Made by a program: the position numbers and the translations under genes. Under the pieces are notes generated by a model. That model had not been told where the DNA came from and ran no database searches. It saw nothing but the letters and a program-made list of their open reading frames with translations. This document shows, in pieces, positions 1-9,839 of a stretch of DNA of 64,000 nt. Source of the DNA: Lucifuga dentata (lineage: Eukaryota; Chordata; Actinopteri; Ophidiiformes; Bythitidae); assembly GCA_014773175.1 (NCBI GenBank), contig VXCM01002128.1, positions 1-64,000 on the forward strand, read 5' to 3'. The first letter of the stretch is position 1. Each line of letters opens with the position of its first letter.

Positions 1-59
1 TCTCTATTGGTGCCGACAACTGTTTTCAGTGAAACTTAATCACTATGGCAACGAGTCGT

Positions 60-260
60 GCTGGCGTGAGGTGCTCAAATCCATAAAAAGTGGGAGGAGC
101 AGAGAGAGAAGCCGAACACGTACGAAGTTAAACGGATGTTTTTCGAGCGTGAGAAATCAGATGTCAGGCGTGAGAGCGTGTGAAGTCAGCCGTTTGCGTG
201 AGTCTCACGCTCAATGCGTGAGAGTTGACAGCCCTGATAATGCCAGTCACCAGAGGCTGA
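60..260. repeat. Dispersed repeat fragment with GCGTGAG hairpin motifs
   Basis: Short inverted units GCGTGAG and CTCACGC recur within about 100 bp, at 167-230, and can fold on themselves. The arrangement resembles non-autonomous DNA transposon remnants common in fish genomes. It sits in intron 2 of the galectin gene. The family is not identified. Confidence 0.35.
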
Positions 261-409
261 TCAGATACAAGAAGATTTTAAAGAGCATGATATTAGAGTT
301 GAAGTCGCGTATTTATAATCTGAATCTGTGTGTAAACGTGTCTCAAGATATCTTCAAACCGTGACTGGCGTGTATTAAAACCCGAACACACACACTTATA
401 CACTCTTAC

Positions 410-760
410 CTGTCAGCATCTGGATGCACAATGCCCTGGATGATGATGATCTCCCCGGGGTGCAGGCCTCCAGGTATGCTCCCTGTATACGGGATCTCCT
501 GCGGAAGGAAATGGAGAGAATAAAATAACACCTGCACTGGCCAAACTGGGCTACATTTAATTATGATGCTAATTATTATTTCAGCTTCCGCAGCTGCGAT
601 TATGATGCATGTCTGAGAAAATACACAAACATCAGTGACTCACATGGCTTTCTGTTAAACACACAGATCTACTGATTACTGCATGAATTTAAGAGGATAG
701 AACGGGACTAAAGCCTCTTACCGGGTTTAGGACGGTGTGTTTCGCATTCGCCACAGACAT
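410..760 (-). CDS. lgals8: Galectin, galectin-8-like; first two coding exons (5' part only)
   Basis: Coding exon 1 is 722-760. It starts at the ATG at 760-758 and encodes MSVANAKHTVLNP; an in-frame TAG lies six codons upstream. It ends in the donor CCG|GTAAGAGG. Exon 2 is 410-498, entered through the acceptor CCGCAG|GAG and left through GACAG|GTAAGAG, with two bases carried into the next exon. It encodes a segment beginning EIPYTGSIPGGLHPGE, then a run of four isoleucines, then a segment ending PDADR. This matches the start of a galectin carbohydrate-recognition domain; the PGGL and DADR elements and the intron after DADR fit galectin-8. Galectins bind beta-galactosides and lack signal peptides, and none is seen here. 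The remaining exons must lie left of the window. The galectin family is clear; the paralogue (8 rather than 4 or 9) is an inference. Confidence 0.72.
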
Positions 761-1000
761 GGAGCTTGTTGTGACGGACTACAACATACAGCTGTGTGCA
801 AACAGATCAGACTGTCTGATATTTGCTGTAAATATGACGGGTTTTTAATCCCTCTGCGTTATTTTAGCATGAAGGCGGTGAGCATCTTCTCTCCATGAGC
901 CCTGTCACCGACGCCACGCACAGTACACATGCGCAAATTAATCACGCGATCCAGTCCGCCATGCGCCTCCGCCTTATTGTTATTTCATTTCTTCGTAGAT
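761..1000 (-). promoter_or_regulatory. Presumed 5' UTR and promoter of the galectin gene
   Basis: This is the sequence immediately upstream of the galectin start codon. It is richer in CG dinucleotides (for example at 897-967) than the A/T-rich DNA to its right, as expected near a transcription start. No TATA box or splice acceptor is obvious, so 5' UTR and promoter cannot be separated from sequence alone. Confidence 0.3.
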
Positions 1001-1180
1001 GTACTAAGACGCATTTGCAATGAAAAAAATGTATTTTATTCTTAAATGTTGTCGTAGAAAGTTAAAAAAGGAAGAATAAAATTAATCACTTAATTAACCT
1101 CTGCACAGTCATATTCTTTACACAAAGGTGACTTCAGGAATGATGTGAAAACACCGTGTACTGAGCCAGTAAACTAATAT

Positions 1181-1315
1181 TAATATAATATAATATAATA
1201 TAATAAATCAATATAAATACTGAGCCAGTAAAATAATGTTTTATCATNTAATATAATATAATATAATATAATAAATCAATATAAATACTGAGCCAGTAAA
1301 ATAATGTTTTATCAT
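1181..1315. repeat. A/T-rich microsatellite duplicated around a single N
   Basis: The 67 bp at 1181-1247 are repeated exactly at 1249-1315, separated by one N at 1248. Each copy contains (TAATA)n followed by unique sequence with TGAGCCAGTA. Exact duplication of the unique part around a lone N points to overlapping contig ends rather than a genomic repeat. Confidence 0.85.
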
Positions 1316-1383
1316 CTTTACTGACAATATGTAAAAAACCCATTCCTTAAAGAATGGACAGTAATAATAAATTATTAATGAAT

Positions 1384-1518
1384 AATAATAATAATAATAA
1401 TAATGGACAATAATAAACTAATTGGACTTGTAACAATAATAGAGATTTTTNAATAATAATAATAATAATAATGGACAATAATAAACTAATTGGACTTGTA
1501 ACAATAATAGAGATTTTT
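1384..1518. repeat. (AAT)n microsatellite duplicated around a single N
   Basis: The 67 bp at 1384-1450 recur exactly at 1452-1518 around the N at 1451. They include the (AAT)n tract and the unique stretch that follows it. The interpretation is the same as for the other single-N joins. Confidence 0.85.
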
Positions 1519-1632
1519 TTTCTCAAGTCTTGGCATTTAAGTTCCAGTTCCAAATTCTAATGTAAGTTCCAAATCAAGACAGGACAAGTCACAAGTCAAA
1601 ACTGACAAGTCAAAAGTCCTAAACTTTGGACA

Positions 1633-1740
1633 GTAGATATACTGTATGAAAACTGAGTCAAGTCAACTGGATTCAGGTTGTTTTTGTTTGTTTGTTTTTA
1701 ATCCATTTGACTTGACTCAGCTTTCATACAGTATATCTAC
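1633..1740. repeat. Inverted repeat, 34-bp arms
   Basis: The left arm 1633-1666 (starts GTAGATATACTGTATGAA) is the reverse complement of the right arm 1707-1740 with one mismatch. The arms are separated by 40 bp containing a T/G-rich run. The structure could be a MITE remnant; no target-site duplication was recognised. Confidence 0.75.
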
Positions 1741-1779
1741 CTGCCTAAATGACTGAGAATCTTCATCAAAACTTTGGAC

Positions 1780-1872
1780 AGTAGTATGTTTTGGAAACTG
1801 GCTGACAATATGTAACATGTATGCAGGTTATATTCATTGGGCTCAAACATGCAAAATCACTGGTATGCTCCT
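1780..1872. mobile_element. Terminal fragment of the TTAA-bounded repeat family
   Basis: This carries the right-hand terminus shared with the full copies at 8951-9613 and 61990-62635: GGCTCAAACATGCAAAATC, then GGTATGCTCCT, followed directly by TTAA at 1873-1876. The left part of the element is missing. Confidence 0.7.
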
Positions 1873-1876
1873 TTAA

Positions 1877-3790
1877 GGCAATACGCCCACCCAGGGACAA
1901 ATCAATGCTGTGTGCTTTCACACACCATCCTTCAACATTTAATAATGTCAGCTTTTCACTAATCCCAAAGCAAACAATTACTTACTCATTAGCGACTCCT
2001 TTGTTATTTTTTTTCTTCATTTTCTCTCATGTAAGTTTAGGTTTGATCAGGCACCATCAAACACTCTCAGGACTCTGGGACCGTGAGAACTGCTCCAGAA
2101 CAACTTCATAATTTGACTCTCAACTCCTGAGCCAGAAACAGAGACTGAGGATTTAATCTTCTTCATGATCTTCTGTCTCCACAGACTTCACCTTCCTGTC
2201 AACCCCACAGGTACAGTGCATCCACGTGAGATTACATCCTGTCATGCCACCATCTCAGCAGTTTGCATGTGTGAATCCACTGATTGTGTTATTTCTTGGT
2301 TTTTTTTTTGCAGGTCACAGCAAGAGTGTGTGCTGGACGACATGAGTATGCCACTGCCCCTCCCACAGCAGGTTTGTAGTGGATCTGGTGGATAAGGTAA
2401 CTGTCTCATCAGTCCTTACATTACTGCTTTATCATATAAACATACATAAATGTGTATGATAAAGCAGTAATTTTATGTAGTAATTACACAGTAACAATTA
2501 CACATTACACAGTAATTACATGCAGTAATTTTATACAAGAATGAGAAATTGGAAAATGTTTTCCCTCTTGACTGTAATCATGTAATTTCATGAGAAAAAA
2601 TTAGAAAATTAGGGAAAAACCAACCTTTTTTCAGCTCGCTGCCACATTGCATTTGAGATCTGCTGTAAGTTTATTTAATCGTTAAAACTGATCTGAAAGC
2701 AGTAAAATTAAATTTGAACAGTTCTTAAATTTGAGATAAAAGTATATAGTTTAGTATATGTGGATTTTTAAAAATTAAATTATCTCCAGTTTTTATAACA
2801 TTCTGACAAGAACTATTCTTCACAATATTTCACTTTTGCTTTACCTTTTAACCTTTTGCACTACCTGCATCTAACCACCTGTAGGGTGTTATTACACTGA
2901 GTGTCCACTAGATGGCAGCTCTGCTCCATAAATTACAAATTAGCCGAAATAATGCAGTATTTCTCTTAATTGGTATTCATAAGGCAAAACCAGGCCATGT
3001 TCAGACACAAAATATTTTATTTGAAGCACTTAGTTTGAACTGACATACATTATCCAGCAGTTAATTTGTTAGCCCATTTATGTCTTTGCCCTAATATTGC
3101 ATTACAGTACTGTCCATCACAGCAGGATCCAAAAATACCAATCCATACAAAATTTCACAAAAATATTAATGCCAACCAGCAAAATACCCCAAAAAAAGTC
3201 AAGCCACATCCATTCTGTTCAGGTCACAGTGACATTTTTTTTTTTTTTACAAACTTTACCAGATGCAGTTTGTTCTAAGAATAAATCAGGACCAGCTTCA
3301 CAAAACTCTCACCGTCTCACTGCAGCAGCAAACAAATACTGTAAAATATCTAAAAGAACAAAATTGGAGAGATATTGATTTCAACATCTGCTAATGAAGA
3401 ATGTTTTATTAGTGTCATGGCACCAACATGAGACCAGAAAAGGTTTTTTTGTGTGTGTGTGTTTGTGTGGATGCAGTAAGTGACGTATTCACCTTGCTGG
3501 GGTTATAGTACTGATTTGACCTTTGACCTGAATGATGCACTTTAACCAGTGAAGTAAACTGCCTGGTTTTAAATGGGACTCTTTGTTTGCTTGAAATGAA
3601 TACAGGGAAGAAAAATAGGCTAAACATCTTTGTGCATCCTGAATGAATGGCTTTTTAAAACTGTCCTGAACCTTTCTTTAGCAGCAAACATGATGCCTTT
3701 CCTCCGGTGAAAACAAATACAACTTTAATTTGGACCGTGGTGAAGTCAGAGGAATGCTTTTGATAAAAAATCCTTTTGCAGAAAATATGT

Positions 3791-3821
<31 letters not shown>

Positions 3822-4410
3822 TTTGATTGGTGTATTGTAGCCTGACTGAGTAGCTATTCATCTTTGGCAAATGTGCTAAATGTAGTATGTGTGAAATGTG
3901 GGAGTATGCATTATGCACAATGACATATTGTTCATCAAAAATAAATGCTCTAATTTGTGTGCTTTTCAGTCAATATCAATTCAGTTTCAGACAAATCTGA
4001 AGTCTAAACTGAGAAATCTGTGATTTTGTTTAAAATTTAGATTCCTGAGGAGATTTTTAGCTTCATGAAACAGTTTAAATCCATTAAATCCTTTAAGTGA
4101 ACATGTGCCCTGAATGAGTGTAAATTCAGCTCTTTAAACACCTTTTATGTCTTCAGGTAGAATATTTGAGTAATTTTGGAGATACATACAGTCACATTAT
4201 CATGATCATAAAGCGACAATGTTTCAGGATGAATCCAAAGTCAAATCAGGGTTCAAGGGAAATTAAGAATATTGATTTCCTTCCAGTCAGATTCCCATTT
4301 TTGTGACATTTAAACACTCACCTGTACTATTTCATTTGCATAGAACATCCTTCACAGAGCACATTGTAACTGCTTCCATCCTCTTTTTTCCTATACATTT
4401 TTCAACATAA
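1877..4410. other. Intergenic DNA between galectin and kbtbd11
   Basis: No protein gene recognised. There are short splice-like motifs at 2180-2400 on the plus strand without a continuous reading frame, a poly-T run at 3235-3248, a short (TA)n at 3803-3818, and otherwise A/T-rich sequence. Confidence 0.5.
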
Positions 4411-4417
4411 CACTTGT

Positions 4418-4423
4418 TTTATT
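4418..4423 (-). terminator. Candidate polyadenylation signal of kbtbd11
   Basis: The plus strand reads TTTATT, that is AATAAA on the transcribed strand, about 340 bases after the kbtbd11 stop codon. It is a plausible end for a short 3' UTR. Other AATAAA-like hexamers occur further left (about 3014 and 3402), so longer 3' UTRs are possible. Confidence 0.35.
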
Positions 4424-4763
4424 TATCAAAGCCACAGACCAGCTAGTTAATATGTTCTATAGAATATCTATTCTGTCTAACTGCGATTACAAAAGTGCAC
4501 CAAACAAAAAATGAACACAAAAAAATACACAAAACAATCACTTTCATCGTGTCATTATTTACAGGCGGAAGCATAACGGCATATTAAAAAGTTTTCCATT
4601 TTTAAGGCTTACTCTAGGCGTGCTAATTTGCCATGCAAACACACATTCCATCACAAGCAGGCGAGCAGACACTGAGATATAAAGCTGACACTGAAATCGT
4701 ATCTAAGGTCTTCAGCCTATTCCGGTTTCGCTAAGACACGTTATGTTATTCTGGGTCACATGA

Positions 4764-6932
4764 CTATGTCACTTTTTCAGGCTTTTCGGGCAAAGTGAGA
4801 ACAAAAGGAAACAGAACTCCTTTAGCATCCAGAGGCGCCTTCAGCGTCTCCTCCATGAAGTAGACGTTCTCCTCCTCCACTATGAACTGAAGAGTCTGGC
4901 TTTTGTTCACACAGTAGATGCAGTTCCCGATAACAGCGCACCTGAAAGGTGAAGCACTTCCTAGTCTCTGCGACGCGCAGTCGTGCCACATTTTCACTAT
5001 GGTGTTGTACTTGAACACGTTGATTCCCTGCTCGCGGTTGACGTCAAAGCGGTAGATGAAGCTTTTCAACGCCACCATGTCGGTGGACTTCTTCCTGCTG
5101 TTGTTGTAGGGGGACTCCTGCCACTCGTCCCTCTTGGGGTCGTATTTAAGAAGTCGGTAGAAGAGGGAGCCTCCGGAGACGTAGAGTTCTCCGTTGCAGG
5201 TGGTGGCCTCGTGGGCCACCGCGAAGGCTCCTTTGGGTAAGGGGGCCACTGTGGTCCAGCGGTCCATGCGAGGGTNGTGGGCCACCGCGAAGGCTCCTTT
5301 GGGTAAGGGGGCCACTGTGGTCCAGCGGTCCATGCGAGGGTCATATTTTTCCACTGTAAACAAACATTCTCCTCCAATGGCATACAGGCAGCCATCCATA
5401 GACACGAGTTTTAGCTGTGCACGGGCCTGGATCAGAGGTCGGACCTCAGCCCAGCGATTGGTTATGGGGTTATAACAGAAGACTTTATCTGAAACTTTGC
5501 CTTTTTCCCCGTAGCCCTTTATTCCCCCCGCCACAAACAGGTAGTTGTACATGGTGCAGATGCCGCAGCCTTTGGTGTTTATGTCCTCTGGCATCACGGT
5601 CAAAGGTCTCCAGTCATTTGCAGATTCGCTGAAGTAGTAAATCATGTGGTTCTCCTCAAAAGAAACCACCGACAAAGGGCTCTGTGGTCGGCTGCCACAA
5701 CGACTCGGCGGCCGGCTTGTCGTGCGATCAAACACATCGTTGATCTCTGCGACCATCAGAGCTGTCTTCCCTTCCATTCTCTTCTTCAGGATCAGATCCC
5801 TCTCGGATCCAGTCAGACGCCCGTACACAGAGGGGTCCTTCAGGATCTGGAGGAAGTTGTCGCTCATGAATCGGTAGGCGGTCTCCTTCAGCTCGCTAAG
5901 TCGCTGCTTTTTGGCGATGGTCAGGATCTCGTAGCAGTTCCCTGGAGTGATTTGTTCAGACATGGAGTCCATGGCAGCCTGGACGGCACAGGGGATCTGC
6001 AGGATCTTGGCCCCCGTGATGACATCTACAACATTGTCCTTACACACATTCATCTTATTGGTATAAACATAGTCTATTAAGGTTGACAAAGTCTTGTAAC
6101 TGACCCCCTTCACTTTCAGGATGTCTCGAGACACTCGTGCTTTGAAGTAGTCACTCTTGTTTGCCAGGACGGACTTGTGAGCATTGATTGTCTTCCCACC
6201 AACTTCGATAACTAGATCGGGCGCCTCTTTAGACGTCGTGTTTTGAGCTTCCTGGCTGCTGTCCGTGCTCTGGAGGTCGGATTTTAGGTTTGAGCTTCCG
6301 TACAGCATCTCATAGTTGGGCAGATCGGTTGCATGGGAGCCGGGAGTGAAAGACTGACCCAGATCCTCAACAGCTGGCTTTGTTCCAGCGCTGATACAAT
6401 GAGTGTCAGGCACGGCAGTCGCCGGCTCTGAGGAAGCCCTGGCGCTGTTTGTTATCTGACACTGACCAATCACAGAAGTCTCTCTGGTGATGTCACCAGC
6501 TTCCTCTTTGGCTTGGGACGTGGAGGAAGCTGCCACTTTGGCCCCGGAACCATTGTGGTTTTCGCTATGTGTGCAGTTCTGTTCCATACCAGAATTGTGA
6601 TTGGACACAGTGGAGTCAGTGTGAAGACTGAGATCCAGATCGTCCTTGTCGTTGGAGAGATGAAACTGATTCTCTCTTGAGGTGTATGAGCCGTTACCTT
6701 TCTGATGGTCCAAATGGTGATTCTCCATCATCCTTCCATCCAGAAGGTATTCCTTCTCAAACACTGTAGGAGGACTAAAAGCCTGATCATCCTGCAAGAT
6801 TCCCTGGACGTAATATGGACACAATTTCACATCTTTCTCAGTGGGTGTGCTGAGGTCGGCATTCACGGCATGGAGGATGACATCCGCCTCCACGGCGACG
6901 GCCCCTCCTCCTTGCCTGTGGCCCTCATTCAT
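4764..6932 (-). CDS. kbtbd11: Kelch repeat and BTB domain-containing protein 11 (KBTBD11)
   Basis: Intronless coding region of about 700 residues once a false internal duplication is removed (human about 620). The Ser/Asn-rich N-terminal region of about 237 residues looks disordered. A BTB domain follows (about 238-325, starting PDLVIEVGGKTINAHKS), then a BACK-like helical region (about 328-395, with NCYEILTIAKKQRLSELK) and Kelch repeats (about 425-690, with LFVAGG, LYAIGGE and ELYVSGGS). The end LPEKPEK matches KBTBD11. The family is thought to act as Cullin-3 substrate adaptors: BTB binds CUL3 and Kelch binds the substrate. I start at the ATG at 6932-6930 (MNEGHRQ). The frame is open further, to an ATG at 7055, but that crosses a strong splice acceptor at about 7014. 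Odd point: 65 bp at 5211-5275 repeat exactly at 5277-5341 around one N, adding 22 in-frame codons inside a Kelch blade. Confidence 0.93.
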   Translation of the reverse strand: MNEGHRQGGGAVAVEADVILHAVNADLSTPTEKDVKLCPYYVQGILQDDQAFSPPTVFEKEYLLDGRMMENHHLDHQKGNGSYTSRENQFHLSNDKDDLDLSLHTDSTVSNHNSGMEQNCTHSENHNGSGAKVAASSTSQAKEEAGDITRETSVIGQCQITNSARASSEPATAVPDTHCISAGTKPAVEDLGQSFTPGSHATDLPNYEMLYGSSNLKSDLQSTDSSQEAQNTTSKEAPDLVIEVGGKTINAHKSVLANKSDYFKARVSRDILKVKGVSYKTLSTLIDYVYTNKMNVCKDNVVDVITGAKILQIPCAVQAAMDSMSEQITPGNCYEILTIAKKQRLSELKETAYRFMSDNFLQILKDPSVYGRLTGSERDLILKKRMEGKTALMVAEINDVFDRTTSRPPSRCGSRPQSPLSVVSFEENHMIYYFSESANDWRPLTVMPEDINTKGCGICTMYNYLFVAGGIKGYGEKGKVSDKVFCYNPITNRWAEVRPLIQARAQLKLVSMDGCLYAIGGECLFTVEKYDPRMDRWTTVAPLPKGAFAVAHXPRMDRWTTVAPLPKGAFAVAHEATTCNGELYVSGGSLFYRLLKYDPKRDEWQESPYNNSRKKSTDMVALKSFIYRFDVNREQGINVFKYNTIVKMWHDCASQRLGSASPFRCAVIGNCIYCVNKSQTLQFIVEEENVYFMEETLKAPLDAKGVLFPFVLTLPEKPEKVT
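5211..5341. repeat. False 65-bp tandem duplication around a single N inside kbtbd11
   Basis: 5211-5275 and 5277-5341 are identical and the N is 5276. The unit plus N is 66 bases, so the frame is kept and the peptide PRMDRWTTVAPLPKGAFAVA appears twice. KBTBD11 orthologues have this segment once. Best read as unmerged contig overlap. Confidence 0.92.
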
Positions 6933-7014
6933 CTCGAGCTGCACGCTGCCGACGCGTCTTCGCTGGTCATATTCGTGGATGCGACTTGAATTCAGCCTTT
7001 TCTCTGTTTTCCCC
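6933..7014 (-). promoter_or_regulatory. 5' UTR part of the kbtbd11 coding exon, with splice acceptor
   Basis: On the minus strand a long pyrimidine tract (7015-7042) ends in TTCTTGCAG, followed by GGGAAAACAG. This is a textbook 3' splice site. It implies that the coding exon begins near 7014 and that an upstream non-coding exon exists; a matching donor is at 8135. Confidence 0.7.
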
Positions 7015-7205
7015 TGCAAGAAGAGAAATGAGGGAGAGAGTTTAACCTTTGTCATGACTTGTCATTGAATGTTTCTCTCATTTGACACCTGAAGGGCTGC
7101 ACTATTAAAAAAAAATCCTTTACAAGGCAGAACAACAAACTTTGTCTCATGAAAATATTGAATCATCAAAAAATGGATGACATGACAATCAATTGTGGAA
7201 GAATT

Positions 7206-7400
7206 TTCTAGAACGGTGGCTCTCAGTTCTGATCCTCAAGTACCACCACTGTATATTTTCTCTCCCTGCTCTAACCACACCTGATCAGGTGTCAGGTGTT
7301 AAGCCAGTCAAGATCCAGGAGGCACCAACTCTTCATCTCTCCCTGCACACCTGATTTAGCTAATCAGGTGTGCAGGGAGAGATGGAAAATATAGTGTTTT
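7206..7400. mobile_element. Non-autonomous DNA transposon remnant with palindromic core
   Basis: It starts with a GGTGGCTCTCAGTTCTGATCC-like end, typical of hAT-type MITEs in fish. It includes a perfect 23-bp inverted repeat, 7334-7356 against 7362-7384, with a 5-base loop TAGCT. The arm begins CATCTCTCCCTGCACACC. It lies in the presumed kbtbd11 intron. Confidence 0.6.
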
Positions 7401-8134
7401 AGATTCAAGTACAAAAATTCTAAATCAGAACTTATTTTTAATTAATTTTATAAATGTTAAATGTATTCCCTTACACGTTTTTCAAATTTTTACAATCTAG
7501 AATCAAAACTTCTCTAGAAATAAACAGTAAAATTGCAGGTTTAGCAGGACTGTCACAGGCCCAATTTTGTTATCCTGTCTAGCAAATAATATTTTACAGC
7601 TTTGAAAGCCAGATTTACTGAAAATTAAAAGTTAAAAAAATAACTTCAAACTCCAGGGCAAGGGGGTTAAAATAAGACAAAGCAGAATAAATCTTGTGGC
7701 TGCAGCTGCAAACTCCTTTACATTCTCTAAGGGGCGCTCTTTCTCTAATAGCATTTCAACAAAATGAAACTTCGATGCTATGTATGAATATCCTGATGTA
7801 TAAATGAGAAATGAATTCAACCATACTAAGTGGCAGCAGAACCCTGTATACAGGTCGATGCCGTAAACTGACATCAATTGCTGTTCATTTAATATGCGTG
7901 TTAATCTGAAGACGCTCAGAGCGCATGCGCAAATGGTGTTGCGTTGCAGGGGGATTAATCTGAAAAATGATGGGAGAATGTTTGTAATTCTTTTGAGAAA
8001 CTCATCCACGCATTTCGTCGATTAAAAGACGAGATTAGTTTATTTAATTATAATAAAAAGGAAGTGGAAGATGTTATGCATTATTATTTCCTTCAATATT
8101 AGAACCTACAATACAGTTGATTATTTGGACCTAC
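7401..8134. other. Presumed intron of kbtbd11
   Basis: No conserved coding signal recognised. A 125-codon open frame on the minus strand (7632-8009) resembles no protein I know and has no supporting context. Confidence 0.45.
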
Positions 8135-8640
8135 CTGTGTTTTCTTGCTCGGTAGCAGCAGTTTACCTCCCAGTCTCTCCCCAAAGCTCCGCGTTACGTA
8201 AGGCTTCGTAAACCGTAATTCCCTTGGTTTATTTGCTTTTATTTCACCGTAAATGCTGGCGATTTATCCCATGCGGTCACTATTTATCCGTTGACACCTT
8301 TGGGTTGTTGTTTCATCCGCCCTGAAAGTAAAATATCCAGAAATCCGTGGTGAAAGAAACAGAAGTACCGAGTGTTTGGCTCCGGTGAAAGTGAGGAGCT
8401 GCTGCGCACACCGGCGCCTTTTCTCTCCGAATCTGCTCCGGACCTGTTACGGCACCGATTTTTTTGTTGTCGTTTTTTTTTTTTTTTTTTTTTTTTTCTT
8501 ACAGTTGGTTACAGTAAGGCGGTTATCATTGAGTTAAACCACGCCCCCCTCCGTGTGATTTAACCCTACGCACTGCGGCGGCGCGCGTGCTGGATGCGAC
8601 ATTCCTACACGCTTCATCCAAGAGCTGGGTACCATGATGG
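8135..8640 (-). promoter_or_regulatory. Predicted non-coding first exon and CpG-rich promoter of kbtbd11
   Basis: The minus strand shows a consensus donor at 8135, AACACAG|GTAGGT, facing the acceptor at about 7014. To its right, 8140-8610 is markedly richer in CG dinucleotides than the surroundings (for example TCCGCGTTACG near 8190 and GGCGGCGCGCG near 8577), like a vertebrate promoter island. The transcription start cannot be placed. A poly-T run (8466-8497) interrupts the region. Confidence 0.5.
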
Positions 8641-8648
8641 GGAGGGGG

Positions 8649-8651
<3 letters not shown>

Positions 8652-8682
<31 letters not shown>

Positions 8683-8684
8683 AC
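8652..8684. repeat. (CA)n microsatellite
   Basis: Uninterrupted CA dinucleotides following CTCTCTCTCA. Confidence 0.9.
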
Positions 8685-8950
8685 GATAAGGATTTAGTGA
8701 CGTATTGTACTATTAGTTGAAGTATTGAAGATTCAAATCAAAAAGAGATTATATGTGACAGTAAGACAATCAAAAATCATCATGTTCTAATATAGTATCA
8801 TAAATTCTTTAGTGCAGTGGTTCTCAAACTGTGGTAAGTGTGCCACTAGTGGTACTTGAATCCAAAAAATTAAAATCAATGGAAATTCTCTTATTGTGGC
8901 AAAACATAAACAAGATTCAATTACACTTTGTGTAAGTTTTAATTATTTAA

Positions 8951-9613
8951 AGGACCATACCATCCATTTTGCATGTTTGAGCCTAATATATTCCATTTTC
9001 ATACCTGTAAGGTTACTGACAATCATTTCTCAAAGGATAAAACCGTATTTCAGCTTTCCTGATATTTTGCAAAATCTCTTAATATTTCAAAATCAAATAT
9101 CCAAGCGATATACCCAACTTAAAAATCAATTTTGCCTCCTAATAGTAACGCAAAATTATGAAGTCATAGTTGTTAAAATTTCTTGATAAAGGCAGGTCTT
9201 TTTTTTTTTTTTTTNATTCCCCGGTGGAGACATACATTCACTCTGCGCTTTTTATTGCGCTTAAATGCTAAAATTACAAAATATTAAAAAAAACCTGAAT
9301 ATGCATGTCTTGTTTGCATCTTGTTTGCAATGATGGATTACCTATCCCAAGAATGTTTCAAATATCAACAAGTTGATTTTANTCTTGTTTGCAATGATGG
9401 ATTACCTATCCCAAGAATGTTTCAAATATCAACAAGTTGATTTTAATAGCATACTAGAATGAACTGAAACCAGTGGTGGTCTGGAAGTTAGGAAAAACAT
9501 TTTTTTAACTCACCATTCCAGTATTATGGTTTGGGAAATGATTGTCAGTAATCTTATGTGTATGAAAATTTAATATATTAGGCTCAAACATGCAAAATGG
9601 GTGTTATGGTCCT
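8951..9613. mobile_element. Full-length copy of a TTAA-bounded non-autonomous element
   Basis: The left end AGGACCATACCATCC and right end ATGGTCCT are inverted, and both are directly flanked by TTAA (8947-8950 and 9614-9617). The inverted similarity extends about 100 bp inward (TTTTGCATGTTTGAGCC against GGCTCAAACATGCAAAA). There is no coding capacity. The length is about 600 bp after removing a false 63-bp duplication. TTAA targets with internal deletion suggest mobilisation by a piggyBac-type transposase, which is an inference. Confidence 0.75.
9319..9445. repeat. False 63-bp duplication around a single N
   Basis: 9319-9381 equals 9383-9445, with N at 9382. It lies inside the TTAA-bounded element. 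Another lone N sits in a poly-T run at 9215. Confidence 0.88.
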
Positions 9614-9839
9614 TTAAGAATTAGATGGGGTTTTTTTGTTGTTGTTGAAAATAGCGCAATTAGTCCCATGTGGACACTGTGGGTGTCAGTAACTTTCAAT
9701 TTTAGTACAGCACACATGCATGCTTGTCCACATGCATGCATAAGATCCACACGTCTACTCATTGCATTTCTGCGTCAGTGTCGATGCGAATATCCATGCA
9801 GAAATCATATTTCATCCTTGAGATTTTTGCATCAGTCTT

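Noticed and set aside
1181..1518. Recent tandem duplications of A/T-rich sequence
   Set aside because: Copies are identical, separated by one N, and follow the same pattern as the coding artefacts.
2160..2400. Possible small exons on the plus strand (CAG/GT motifs at 2183-2211 and 2312-2397)
   Set aside because: The splice-like motifs do not join into one open frame and no known protein motif is recognisable.
4983..6080. Several plus-strand open frames opposite kbtbd11
   Set aside because: Shadows of the strongly conserved minus-strand coding sequence.
7632..8009. 125-codon open frame on the minus strand
   Set aside because: No similarity to a known family; it lies in the presumed kbtbd11 intron and has no codon or context support.
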